Shown in pieces: positions 1-9,142 of a stretch of 32,906 nt of DNA (position 1 is its first letter; every line of letters starts with the position of its first letter). The DNA comes from Phycisphaera mikurensis (GTDB taxonomy: Bacteria; Planctomycetota; Phycisphaerae; UBA1845). Made by a program: the position numbers and the translations under genes. The stretch is from positions 1 to 32,906 of the forward strand of contig SBAX01000046.1 in assembly GCA_005240095.1 (NCBI GenBank), in the 5' to 3' direction. The notes under the pieces are model-generated. The model was given only the letters and a program-made list of their open reading frames with translations, made no database searches and had not been told where the DNA came from.

Positions 1-690
1 ATTCTTACGCGGGGCGTGGTTTTTTTTGGCGGCGGTGGGGATGCTGCGGCTTGGATAGGAACCAATAGGAAGAATGGGAGGAATGATGAGGGGGTACGGG
101 AGCGGCTTCGGTCGCCGTGGCCTGGGTGGTTCCATGACTGGCGCGTCTTGCGAAGCGGAGAACTTCACGGGCGAGATGACAGGTAGTCTTTGTCTTCCGG
201 ACGACTTCACAACCGCTGACAGCGAGGCGTTCGGGCGAGAGCACGGCTTACAGAGCTCACAGAGCCGTGGCACACGACAAGCTGTCACGGACCCTGTCGG
301 ATGTGCTTTTCTCCATCTTCGCGCGACCCGCTTACCACCCGGCGCACGCCACTTGATGTGGTGCTCCCCAGCTTGCGGCATTGCAAGATGTTGTAGAGTT
401 TAGGCTGTGAGAACCGTTTTCCTTCAAGGCCGCTGGCGCTCGCTGACGATACTAGAATCGACGGCGATCCCGTCCGGGGTAGACCGATGGACCGGCTCCC
501 CGCAATGTTGGCACGCCTGATCTCTCACCGTTCATTCAAGGACGGATGCGTGAGTGGACTCGCGGCGGAACCCGCCCGATGGCTTGGGTTGCGCCAGCGG
601 TGAGAGCCGCCTTCGGCGGTCGTGGCGGCGTGCTCGGATGGGATCTAAGCGCCGGGACAGTCGCGGTTACACGCGACTTCGCTCAAGGAC

Positions 691-963
691 GTGGCGACGA
701 TGAGCGAGCTTCTCAGCATCGGCGGCGTAGCGCCGCCCGCAACGGGCCGACTTGGATCGGAACTCCAGCCGGCATCCTGGGACAATCCCCCCAACGCCCC
801 CTCTTTCCCGCGGTTCGACGAGGAGTTGCAGCGCGTGCTGGCGCAAACGAGCTTCCGACGCGCCCGGGCCCGCGCCATACGCGTGGAAATCGAGAGCGGA
901 GCCTACGAGACTCCGGAACGAATTCGCGGCACGGTCGAGCGCCTTCTCGACGTGATCGGCTGA
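691..963 (+). CDS. Small protein with FlgM-like C-terminus (possible anti-sigma-28 factor)
   Basis: 90 aa ORF; C-terminal RARAIRVEIESGAYETPERIRGTVERLLDVIG resembles the FlgM 'I..GtYev...I...Ll' pattern; family assignment by eye only. Confidence 0.5.
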   Translation: MATMSELLSIGGVAPPATGRLGSELQPASWDNPPNAPSFPRFDEELQRVLAQTSFRRARARAIRVEIESGAYETPERIRGTVERLLDVIG

Positions 964-1100
964 TCACAAGGTGCATGGGTAGGCGCCGCGGCTTTCCTGC
1001 GGCGTGGCTGGCCTTCGCTGGTTCTAAGAGCGTCTAACAACGCCCCGTGGGCAGCAGTTGAACGTCCGCGCGGGCTTGAAGCCCGCGGCTCGTTTCTTAG

Positions 1101-1140
1101 ACCAAGAAAAAGAGCCCGGGCTCGCCGAAACCCGGGCTCA
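1101..1140 (-). terminator. Intrinsic terminator downstream of the Ser/Thr kinase gene
   Basis: On the minus strand GAGCCCGGG-(10 nt)-CCCGGGCTC followed by TTTTTCTT. Confidence 0.75.
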
Positions 1141-1252
1141 AGGGTTAAGGCTGTCCCGCCAGTGGCGGGAGAAAAACTCAGCCTTGCGCAAGGCGTATCG
1201 GAACGCCGCCCGCGGGGCTTGAGCAGCCCCCTGATGCTGGGCGCGGTGCAGC

Positions 1253-2875
1253 CTAGTTCTTGCGGCTATTGGGGCTGTTCGCCTGGGCCGAGGCGGCGAC
1301 GCGGTTCTCGAGGTCGCGAAGGTCCTCTTCCGTGAGTTTGAAGGATTCCTTGTCGTCCAGACACTCCGGGGAGTAGATCGTCAGCAGCCAGCTAAGGGCC
1401 TTTCGTTCCTGCTCGTAGCCGGCCGGGCCCCGGCGGCGGACCCAGTCCAGAGATTCGAGCAGCGTTGCTTCGGCCTCCTCATAGTCCAGGTCTTTGCTTC
1501 CTCCCTCCTGGGCCGGCCGGACGATCAGAAGCTCCGCCAGCCGCATCAAGGTGGGAGCCACGTCGCCTTCGCGGTTGAGCTTGCGAAAGATGGCCAGAGC
1601 ATTCTTGTAGTGCGGTTCCGCCTCCATGAGCTTGGCGTCGTCGTGGTGAAGCTCCTCGGCGAGCTTCTTCTCAAGGACCGCCACCTGAAGACTATTGAGG
1701 TCCATGGTGTTTTCCATGGCAACTCGGCGTTCACGCTCGAATCCTTCCGTGTAGTAGGCCACCGCCACCACGGCTGCCACCATTGCGGCGGCGGCGAGGA
1801 AGAACAGGCGGTGGCGCACGATGAGCTTGCTCAGGTGGTACAGGGCGCTCGCCGGTCGAGCGAGAATCGGCTGATCGGACAGATAACGCTCCACGTCCTC
1901 CATCATCGCGGCGGCGCTCTGGTATCGCCGGGAAGGTTCCTTTTCCAGGGCTTTGAGGGCGATGGTCTCCAGATCGCCTCGCAGGGTGCGGTCATAGGCG
2001 GAGGGCTTGCGCGGCGAGTCTTCGCAGATCACTCGAATCGCCTCGGGCAACGCCGTTCGCTTCACGACGTAGGGAAGATGCTCGGTCATCAGCTCGTAGA
2101 GGATCACCCCCAGCGAATACACGTCGCTGCGGACATCGATCTCGTCGGGGTTGCCTCGCGCCTCCTCGGGGCTCATGTAGGGCAGGGTGCCCATGATTCG
2201 CCCGGCATCGTGGGTGGTTGTGGTCAGCGATCCGTCGGCATCGGTGATGCGGGCCAGACCGAAATCCAGGATCTTGGGGTGCCCGTCATTGTCTACCAGG
2301 ATGTTCGTGGGTTTCAGATCGCGGTGGATAACTCCGCGCTGATGGGCGTAGTTGATCGCCTGGGCGATTTCCTGGAACAAGCGCAGTCGATCCCGTCGCG
2401 GCATCCGAGTGTCGCGCACATATTGCGTGAGGGGGACGCCCTGGACGAGTTCCATGGCAAAAAAATGTTCGCCATCGTCGGTTCGCCCTCCATGGTAGAT
2501 GGCGGCGATAGAGGGGTGCCGCAGTCGCCCAAGGGTCTGGGCTTCGCGTTCGAAGAGGCGTAGTCGATACTCGTCCACGTGCCGCCCTCCGCGCACGACC
2601 TTGATGGCCACCAGCCGTCTGGGGGCGTCTTGCTCTGCCTCGTAGACGATGCCCATGCCGCCCTCGCCAAGGCGGCGAATGACGACATAGGAACCGATTC
2701 GGGCGGGCATCGGCGCCGTCCTGGGTGTGGAGGCCTCATGAATCGCGGCCATGCCCGCGCGAAACTGCGCCGCCCGCTGGCGGCAGGTGGTGCAGCACGT
2801 CAGGTGCTGTTCCACCTCCAGGGCGCCGCGATCGAGCCCGCTCCAGAGATCCTCTTCTGTGAGTTCGCACGTCAT
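1253..2875 (-). CDS. Serine/threonine protein kinase with N-terminal zinc-finger-like motif, TM helix and C-terminal TPR-like region
   Basis: IGSYVVIRRLGEGGMGIVYEA, VAIKVV, HRDLKPTNIL, DFGLA motifs; N-terminal HLTCCTTC; TM LFFLAAAAMVAAVVAVAYY. Confidence 0.93.
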   Translation of the reverse strand: MTCELTEEDLWSGLDRGALEVEQHLTCCTTCRQRAAQFRAGMAAIHEASTPRTAPMPARIGSYVVIRRLGEGGMGIVYEAEQDAPRRLVAIKVVRGGRHVDEYRLRLFEREAQTLGRLRHPSIAAIYHGGRTDDGEHFFAMELVQGVPLTQYVRDTRMPRRDRLRLFQEIAQAINYAHQRGVIHRDLKPTNILVDNDGHPKILDFGLARITDADGSLTTTTHDAGRIMGTLPYMSPEEARGNPDEIDVRSDVYSLGVILYELMTEHLPYVVKRTALPEAIRVICEDSPRKPSAYDRTLRGDLETIALKALEKEPSRRYQSAAAMMEDVERYLSDQPILARPASALYHLSKLIVRHRLFFLAAAAMVAAVVAVAYYTEGFERERRVAMENTMDLNSLQVAVLEKKLAEELHHDDAKLMEAEPHYKNALAIFRKLNREGDVAPTLMRLAELLIVRPAQEGGSKDLDYEEAEATLLESLDWVRRRGPAGYEQERKALSWLLTIYSPECLDDKESFKLTEEDLRDLENRVAASAQANSPNSRKN

Positions 2876-3170
2876 GGCTGAATGACCGAGTCAGGTCTGC
2901 TTCCGCAAGGGGTTTCCCATCCATCATATCGCACGTGACCACGCCAAGTGAGAAGTCCGCGCCAGGGTTTCTGAGCAGGCGCGGGTGCGCAGCTGCGAAG
3001 CGGCCGAGCCGTGTTTTAAAGCCAAACTATACATCAAGATGTTTTTTTGCTAGCCCCGAAGTCCTTGCAGAAAAAATCCGGTTTTTTATCCGCCGAATTG
3101 CGTCCGGGCGTGTTGTAGAGGGTGGACAGACGGGATGGTCTGCCGCGCCGATGGGGCTGGGGCGTGGAGT

Positions 3171-3200
3171 TTGACAGGAAAGCCCGCGTCGGGATATAAG
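3171..3200 (+). promoter_or_regulatory. Sigma70-like promoter for prepilin-like gene
   Basis: TTGACA (3171-3176), 18 nt spacer, TATAAG (3195-3200). Confidence 0.6.
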
Positions 3201-3300
3201 GGACGTTTTCGGTGTTTCGAGGATCTCGGTCGAGCCGGCAATAGCGTCTAGGCGCGATTGAGGTAGGGGGCTTCATGACAGAAGTCCCGGGAGGATTCGA

Positions 3301-4452
3301 GTGATGCTAGGAATGTTTCGACAAGCCCGGTCTCGCCGGGGTAAGAAGAGCGGGGCGTTTACGCTGATCGAGTTGCTGGTGGTCATTGCGATCATCGCGC
3401 TATTGATCGCCATTCTGCTGCCCTCCTTGGAGGCGGCCCGGCGGCAGGCCAAGCAGAATACCTGCCTGTCGCACATCAAGAACATCGGGACGAGCAGCCG
3501 TGTCTATGAGGCGGACGATCCCAACGGCTGGGGTATTCCGGCTCACCCGGCGCAGTTTACTCAGCCCTCCAGCGAACCGACCTTCGTCGGCGCCTACGAG
3601 TGGGGTGGCAAGAGCGGCATCGGTTGGCCCGACTATATCCAAGGCGCTGGCGGAGCGACGACGGGGTTGGGGAGCAAGTATGGAACGAGGGCCGGCTTTG
3701 GACCGGCGACCCGCCCGATGAACGATATTCTGTACAAGGGTGGGTTCAAGGACAACAACGCCCCCTACAACCGCGCCGGAGCCACTGCGGACACGCAGCT
3801 TGATCTCGATCTGTTCAGATGCCCCGGCGACGACGGTCCGCCGCGCGCGGCGCACTGCCCGGATTGGGTGGCGAATTCCGAACGGTCGTCCTACGACCAT
3901 TTTGGCAACAGCTATGCGGCCAACGTGTTTATGACCTCGACGTCCGGTGGCGGCACGATGCGCAGCAACTCGCCTTATTTGCGGCCCATCACCCGGGTTC
4001 CGACACCCGCCCGTACGCTGTATTACGAAGAGAACATTGGTCGTTGGGCCTGGTCCTGCAAGAAAGAGCTGAGTCCGGACTGCGACTTCATCGGCCAGGG
4101 AGTAGATCCCGGTCCGACCAAGACCGTTCGTGGCTGGCACGGTAAGGACTGGACCTACAACCGGGTCTTCGTGGATGCCCACGCGGAATACCAGCGGGTC
4201 TACATCGAGGGTACGGAAGATCGGGAAGGCTACGCCAACCACTACCGCAACGAACAACTGGAGAGCTATCCCAAGTGGCCGGGATGCGGCCAGGGGGCCG
4301 ACCAAGATGGCGACTTCGACGGGTATCGCTGCATCATCGTCCGTGGCCCCGGTTGGCAGAAGGACACCATGCCTGCAGAGCTGATCTGCACCGGTTTGCA
4401 GCACAGCGGCGCCGGCAGGCCTTCCTACGAAAACTGCGTGGAGACCGAGTAG
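3301..4452 (+). CDS. Prepilin-type N-terminal cleavage/methylation domain protein (type II secretion pseudopilin-like)
   Basis: [35 protein letters not shown]-terminus typical of type IV pilin-like signal. Confidence 0.92.
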   Translation: MMLGMFRQARSRRGKKSGAFTLIELLVVIAIIALLIAILLPSLEAARRQAKQNTCLSHIKNIGTSSRVYEADDPNGWGIPAHPAQFTQPSSEPTFVGAYEWGGKSGIGWPDYIQGAGGATTGLGSKYGTRAGFGPATRPMNDILYKGGFKDNNAPYNRAGATADTQLDLDLFRCPGDDGPPRAAHCPDWVANSERSSYDHFGNSYAANVFMTSTSGGGTMRSNSPYLRPITRVPTPARTLYYEENIGRWAWSCKKELSPDCDFIGQGVDPGPTKTVRGWHGKDWTYNRVFVDAHAEYQRVYIEGTEDREGYANHYRNEQLESYPKWPGCGQGADQDGDFDGYRCIIVRGPGWQKDTMPAELICTGLQHSGAGRPSYENCVETE

Positions 4453-4480
4453 TTCGTTCACCGCCAAAACGTCCAACTAC

Positions 4481-4519
4481 AGCCCCACCGGCTCAAAGGC
4501 AGTCGGTGGGGCTGGTTTT
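4481..4519 (+). terminator. Intrinsic terminator after prepilin-like gene
   Basis: AGCCCCACCGGCT-CAAAGGC-AGTCGGTGGGGCT (one G-U pair) then GGTTTTTG. Confidence 0.85.
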
Positions 4520-4530
4520 TGCGCGGCCGG

Positions 4531-6690
4531 CTAAGGTTTGGCTTGCAGCTGAGTAAAGGCCCGGTGGGCCGCCTCGGCCCCCGCATAGTCGCCCATCTCA
4601 CGAAGAACGACCTCCAGGAATCCGTAGGCTTGGGCGTCGGAGGGGTTCAGCCGGATGCTCTCGCGAACGTGGGGAATGGCCTCGGCGGGGCTTCCGGCCA
4701 TCAAGGTCGCGACGCCGAGGTGGTAGTGGCCTTCCGCGAAATCAGGTTGCTCGGCGACGACGCGGCGCAGCTCCTCTACGGCTTCTTGCGGGTTTGGGCC
4801 TTCCGGGCGGCGAAGCAGCGCGAGGGCCAGTTGGTAGCGGACCTGCGTTCGATGCGGCTGCGAGACCAGGGCTCGGCGCAGCTCGTTAATCGCCGCATCG
4901 GTCTGCCCTACGCGGAGCAGGAAACCGCCGAACTCCGCGGCCAGATCCGCATCGTCGCCGGATGTGGAGATTGCCTGGCGATACACCTCGATCGCCGCCT
5001 CGACGCGGTGTTGTGAGACCAGCAGGCTGACCAGATCCTGCCGGGCACGGCTGTAGAGGGGATCCAGCTTCAGGGCTTGCCGGTAGACAGCCTCTGCTTC
5101 GTCGACTCGACGTGCCTTTCGCAGGACGCCGGCCAGGCCGCGGTGCGGTTCGGGCTGGCCTGGGGCACTTGCGATGAGCCGGCGTACGGTCGATTCGGCC
5201 GCGGCGGTATCTCCGAGCGCCAAATGCAGCCAGGTCAGGTCCTGCAACGCGGCGGGAGTCGTACGCAAGCCCAAAGTCTCGACGCGAGCAAGTCTGCGGA
5301 TTGCACGCATGGCCTGCGCCTGCTGGTCGGCGGATGCCCGGTCGAGCCAGGCAGCGCCCGGGAGCCACACGTCATCAGTGATCCGGAGAGCCACGAAGTC
5401 GCGGCGCCCGGACCATGCGTTCCATTGCACTGCGGCGCTGTGCAGAGTGAACGCGCCGAGGAGCGCGGCGATGACCAGGAAGGATAAGCCCGATGGGGTG
5501 ATGCGGCGGCCGCGCCTGAGTTGCAGGTTTTGCAGCCGGACGTTGGCTTGGCGGGCCAGGTGCAGGCATTTCACGGCGACGTAGCCGGTGATCGCCGCCA
5601 TTCCCATCGCCAGCAGCAGTGGGATCAGGCCGTACAGGCCGCGATAGGCCAGCAATGATCCCACCCCTACCAGGGCGAAAACGATTTCGTCGGAAAGTGA
5701 GAAATCAAAGTGTCGCGCCTTTGGCGCAGGCGCGGGCCGCGTGGCCGGGGCGTTTGTGGACGGCGGCAAGAAGCCTTGTAGAACTCGAGGGGTGGCGAAC
5801 CCGAAATAAAGGGCGTGATTGGGGCAAACGCTCACGCAATCCATGCACTTCATGCATCCCGGGTCCACGACCATGCCATACTGAGCGACTTCTTCATGGA
5901 CGCGGACGTTGGACGTGCAAACGGCCGTACAATGGCCACAGTGCTCGCAATCCTCGGTGACCCGAATACGCCCCACCGCAAACTGATCCGCGACCCCGAA
6001 CAACCCGCCATACGGGCATGCGTAGGTGCAAAACCCCTTGGATCCCAGGAAATACACGATGGCAAAGCCGCATACCGCCACGGTCAGGACCGCGATGCCG
6101 GGTCCGGGGAAAGTCTTCCAGAACTCCGTGGTCATCAGGTGGTTGGTGAGCGTCGGAGCGGACTGCCCGACGAACCATCGGAACACCGTCGGCCAGAAGA
6201 ACATGTAGAACGCCAGGGCGAGTGGCGCGAGCACCAGCAGGCGGGAACGAAACGGCTTAGGCTTGATGCCGACCTTCTTCAGCAACCAGGCGCAGAGATC
6301 CTGGTACGCCACCACATGACATCCCCAGCCGCACACGAATCGCCCGAAGATCAGCGTGGCAAGCAGAGCGACCGCCAGAAAAATGAAACCGGCGTTGAGC
6401 TGCCCGTCGTTCAGGGTGTACATGGTCTCGGAGGGCTCGACGGGAGAGAGCGTCCGGCCGGTGATGAGCCACTGGAGGACATGCCCGATGATGAGCAAGT
6501 GCACGGCCACAAGTGACAAGGTCCGCCAACGGCTGTTTCGCGATGCGCGCACCGCCGTGCGCCCGGCGACCACGGGCAAGGAGATCGCGCCCCCGGTCGG
6601 GTGTTTCACGCTGGCGCATTGCGGATTGGCGCTGGCGGCTGACATTCTCGGTCCCAAACAAAAACCCGGCTCGATTGACGAGACGCCCAT
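4531..6690 (-). CDS. NapH/NosR/CcoG-like membrane polyferredoxin fused to C-terminal TPR repeats
   Basis: FVCGWGCH motif, TM segments, two 4Fe-4S motifs (CEHCGHCTAVC, CMKCMDCVSVC), then several TPR units. The ORF call extends to 6939, but that extension overlaps the divergent gene; ATG at 6690 (or 6645) is more likely. Confidence 0.82.
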   Translation of the reverse strand: MGVSSIEPGFCLGPRMSAASANPQCASVKHPTGGAISLPVVAGRTAVRASRNSRWRTLSLVAVHLLIIGHVLQWLITGRTLSPVEPSETMYTLNDGQLNAGFIFLAVALLATLIFGRFVCGWGCHVVAYQDLCAWLLKKVGIKPKPFRSRLLVLAPLALAFYMFFWPTVFRWFVGQSAPTLTNHLMTTEFWKTFPGPGIAVLTVAVCGFAIVYFLGSKGFCTYACPYGGLFGVADQFAVGRIRVTEDCEHCGHCTAVCTSNVRVHEEVAQYGMVVDPGCMKCMDCVSVCPNHALYFGFATPRVLQGFLPPSTNAPATRPAPAPKARHFDFSLSDEIVFALVGVGSLLAYRGLYGLIPLLLAMGMAAITGYVAVKCLHLARQANVRLQNLQLRRGRRITPSGLSFLVIAALLGAFTLHSAAVQWNAWSGRRDFVALRITDDVWLPGAAWLDRASADQQAQAMRAIRRLARVETLGLRTTPAALQDLTWLHLALGDTAAAESTVRRLIASAPGQPEPHRGLAGVLRKARRVDEAEAVYRQALKLDPLYSRARQDLVSLLVSQHRVEAAIEVYRQAISTSGDDADLAAEFGGFLLRVGQTDAAINELRRALVSQPHRTQVRYQLALALLRRPEGPNPQEAVEELRRVVAEQPDFAEGHYHLGVATLMAGSPAEAIPHVRESIRLNPSDAQAYGFLEVVLREMGDYAGAEAAHRAFTQLQAKP

Positions 6691-6811
6691 TATAGTCGCC
6701 TTCAACGCGGTTGTAGCGTGGCGCGGCCTAGGAAAAGCCTTGCAGGCGCGGGGCGAAGCCCGACAATGACCGTTCTCACCGTGGTCCTGCGGCCGCGGGA
6801 AGGGGTTGGTC

Positions 6812-9109
6812 GTGAACGACGTGAACGAATCGAGCGTGATGACCCGGCTGGAGGAGCACCTGCGGCTTCGCCCGACCCTGGCCGAGCGCATCCATCGTGA
6901 GCTGCTGATGGAGCTGCACCGGCGCGGGATTGTCACCATCGACCAGATTCACGATCAGGCCAGGATGCAGGCCGGTCAACCCCCCGAACTGCGCGATGAT
7001 CCCAACCAGGCGGAGCGCGACCGCTGGGACGAGCGGGAGCGTGCACTCGTAGACGAGATCACCCGCGAGCACGTTGCCAGTCACTTTTCAGAGGCGGACA
7101 TCGACGATCTCGTCAATCTCACCATGAAGCGTGAGGAGGTCCACAATCTGGAGATTGTCGCCAACCGCGGCAACGTCTCCTTCCGCGAGCTGGCCAACTT
7201 GATCCAGCGGTTCTGCAAGCTGCCCCTGGGTGAGACCCGGCTGGCCCCTGCGGAGGTCGTCGGCACTCGAGTCGCTCTTACTCGACATTTCATCAGCGAC
7301 CAGCTGGAGTTCATCGGCATCGCCAAGAACCACCTGCACATCCGCGACTTCGATGACATCACCCGGCGGATGCTGGGCAGCGACAGCGGCATCGGGCGGA
7401 TCGGAGGGAAAGCGGGGGGGATGATCCTGGCCCATCGCATTCTCGCCGCGGCGGAGCAGGGAAAACAGACCTACCTTCCGGTGGCCGTCCCCGAGTCGTA
7501 CTACCTGCGCAGCGATGTCGTGGAGGAGTTCCTGCGCCTGAATCGGCTGGATGAGTATCAATCGCAGAAGTACAAGCCCATCGAAGACGTGGCTCGCGAA
7601 TACCCCCTGATCAAGGGTGTGTTCCGCAACGGCGAATTCCCGCTCAAGGTCGTGCACGACCTGCGGAGGATTCTCGAGCAGGTGGGGACGCACCCCTTGA
7701 TTGTGCGCTCCTCCAGCTTGCTCGAGGATCGGCTGGGCACGGCGTTCTCCGGGAAGTATGCCAGCGTCTTCGTCGCCAACCAGGGGACGCCGGAGCAGCG
7801 CCTGCGGGCGATCATCGGGGCGATCGCCGAGGTCTACGCCAGCATCATGGCGCCGGACCCCATCCTCTATCGCCGCGAGCACAACCTCATCGACTACGTC
7901 GAGGAGATGGCGGTGCTGATCCAGAAGGTCGTGGGCGTGCAGTACGGCGACTATCTCCTGCCGACGGTCGCGGGGGTGGCCTTCTCCCGGAATGAATACC
8001 GGTGGTCGCCGCGCATCCGCCGCGAAGACGGCTTGGCCCGGCTGGTCATGGGCCTGGGCACACGGGCTGTGGATCGCAGCGGGGCGGACTATCCGCGGAT
8101 GGTGGCCTTGGGGGCCCCGACCCTGCGCCCGGAGTCCAACGTCAACGAAATCCGCCGCTGCGCTCAGCACACGATGGACGTCGTCGACTTGAGGAAGAAC
8201 CGGCTGCAGACCATCCAGCTCGGCGAGCTGCTCTCCAATGGCTGCGACTTTCCGATGCTCGACAAGATCGTGTCGGTCTATCGTGACGGCGACCTGTATC
8301 CCCCGACCGGGCTGCGCGTGGATGAAGACCCCTCGCGGCTGTGTATCACCTTCGACAAGCTGATCCGAGAAACGCCCTTCGTGGCCCGGTTGCGGGACAT
8401 TCTGACGACGCTGGAACGCGCCTACGGGCTGCCCGTGGACATCGAATTCGCCACGGACGGCGAGAAGTTCTACCTGCTGCAATGCCGCTCCCAATCGCAG
8501 GCAGCGGAGGCCGAACCGGTGAAGGTGCCGGCGAACATTCCGGACCGTGATGTGCTCTTCGACGCCCACCGCTTCGTGCGGACGGGGCTGATCGAAGGGA
8601 TCGAGTACGTTGTGTACATCGACGCCGCCGCCTACGACGCCCTCCCTACGCGCGAACGTCGGCTCGAAGTCGCCCGGGTCGTGGGGCGGGTCAATCATGC
8701 CCTGCGGCCCAAGTCCTTCATCCTCGTGGGTCCCGGCCGATGGGGAAGCAACGATATCACCCTGGGGGTACCGGTGCGATACGCGGATATCAACCGTACC
8801 TGCATCCTCATCGAGGTGGCGCGACAGAAGGATGGCTTCTGCCCGGAGGTGTCCTTCGGCACGCACTTCTTCCAGGACCTGGTGGAGGCCAATATCCACT
8901 ACTTGCCGCTCTATCCCGACGAGCCCGGCAACCGCTTCAACGAGGCGTTCTTCCGGCAGTCGCCGAATGTGCTCTCCGCGATTGTGCCCGCCGATGCGGA
9001 GTTCGAGCGTGACGTCCGCGTGATCCACCTTCCTGCCGTCGCCGCGGGCCGCAAACTCACCATCGCCATGGATGGCGAAACGGACGTGGCGGTGGCCTAT
9101 TTGAAATGA
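6812..9109 (+). CDS. PEP/pyruvate-binding domain (PpsA/PpdK N-terminal-like) protein
   Basis: GGKAGGMILAHRIL, LIVRSSSLLEDRLGTAFSGKYASVF, DIEFATDGEKFYLLQCR; GTG start with upstream AAGGGG. Confidence 0.8.
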   Translation: MNDVNESSVMTRLEEHLRLRPTLAERIHRELLMELHRRGIVTIDQIHDQARMQAGQPPELRDDPNQAERDRWDERERALVDEITREHVASHFSEADIDDLVNLTMKREEVHNLEIVANRGNVSFRELANLIQRFCKLPLGETRLAPAEVVGTRVALTRHFISDQLEFIGIAKNHLHIRDFDDITRRMLGSDSGIGRIGGKAGGMILAHRILAAAEQGKQTYLPVAVPESYYLRSDVVEEFLRLNRLDEYQSQKYKPIEDVAREYPLIKGVFRNGEFPLKVVHDLRRILEQVGTHPLIVRSSSLLEDRLGTAFSGKYASVFVANQGTPEQRLRAIIGAIAEVYASIMAPDPILYRREHNLIDYVEEMAVLIQKVVGVQYGDYLLPTVAGVAFSRNEYRWSPRIRREDGLARLVMGLGTRAVDRSGADYPRMVALGAPTLRPESNVNEIRRCAQHTMDVVDLRKNRLQTIQLGELLSNGCDFPMLDKIVSVYRDGDLYPPTGLRVDEDPSRLCITFDKLIRETPFVARLRDILTTLERAYGLPVDIEFATDGEKFYLLQCRSQSQAAEAEPVKVPANIPDRDVLFDAHRFVRTGLIEGIEYVVYIDAAAYDALPTRERRLEVARVVGRVNHALRPKSFILVGPGRWGSNDITLGVPVRYADINRTCILIEVARQKDGFCPEVSFGTHFFQDLVEANIHYLPLYPDEPGNRFNEAFFRQSPNVLSAIVPADAEFERDVRVIHLPAVAAGRKLTIAMDGETDVAVAYLK

Positions 9110-9142
9110 GGCGATCGAAGGCGACAGCTCACATCACGGTGA

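Noticed and set aside
488-520. Possible sigma-54 promoter (TGGCACG...)
   Set aside because: The TGGCAC half is present but the TTGC half at the required spacing is not.
1-690. Small ORFs on both strands at the window start
   Set aside because: No domain, weak starts, overlapping frames; no supportable gene call.
1069-1087. CGCGGGCTT-G-AAGCCCGCG palindrome near the kinase terminator
   Set aside because: Looks like a common GC-rich REP-like hairpin; single occurrence here, no further support.
3400-4476. 358 aa minus-strand ORF opposite the prepilin-like gene
   Set aside because: Shadow ORF; the + strand has a clear pilin signal, promoter and terminator.
7088-9028. 646 aa minus-strand ORF opposite the PEP-binding protein
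   Set aside because: Shadow ORF from GC codon bias; composition (many H, V, G, D, R) typical of antisense translation.
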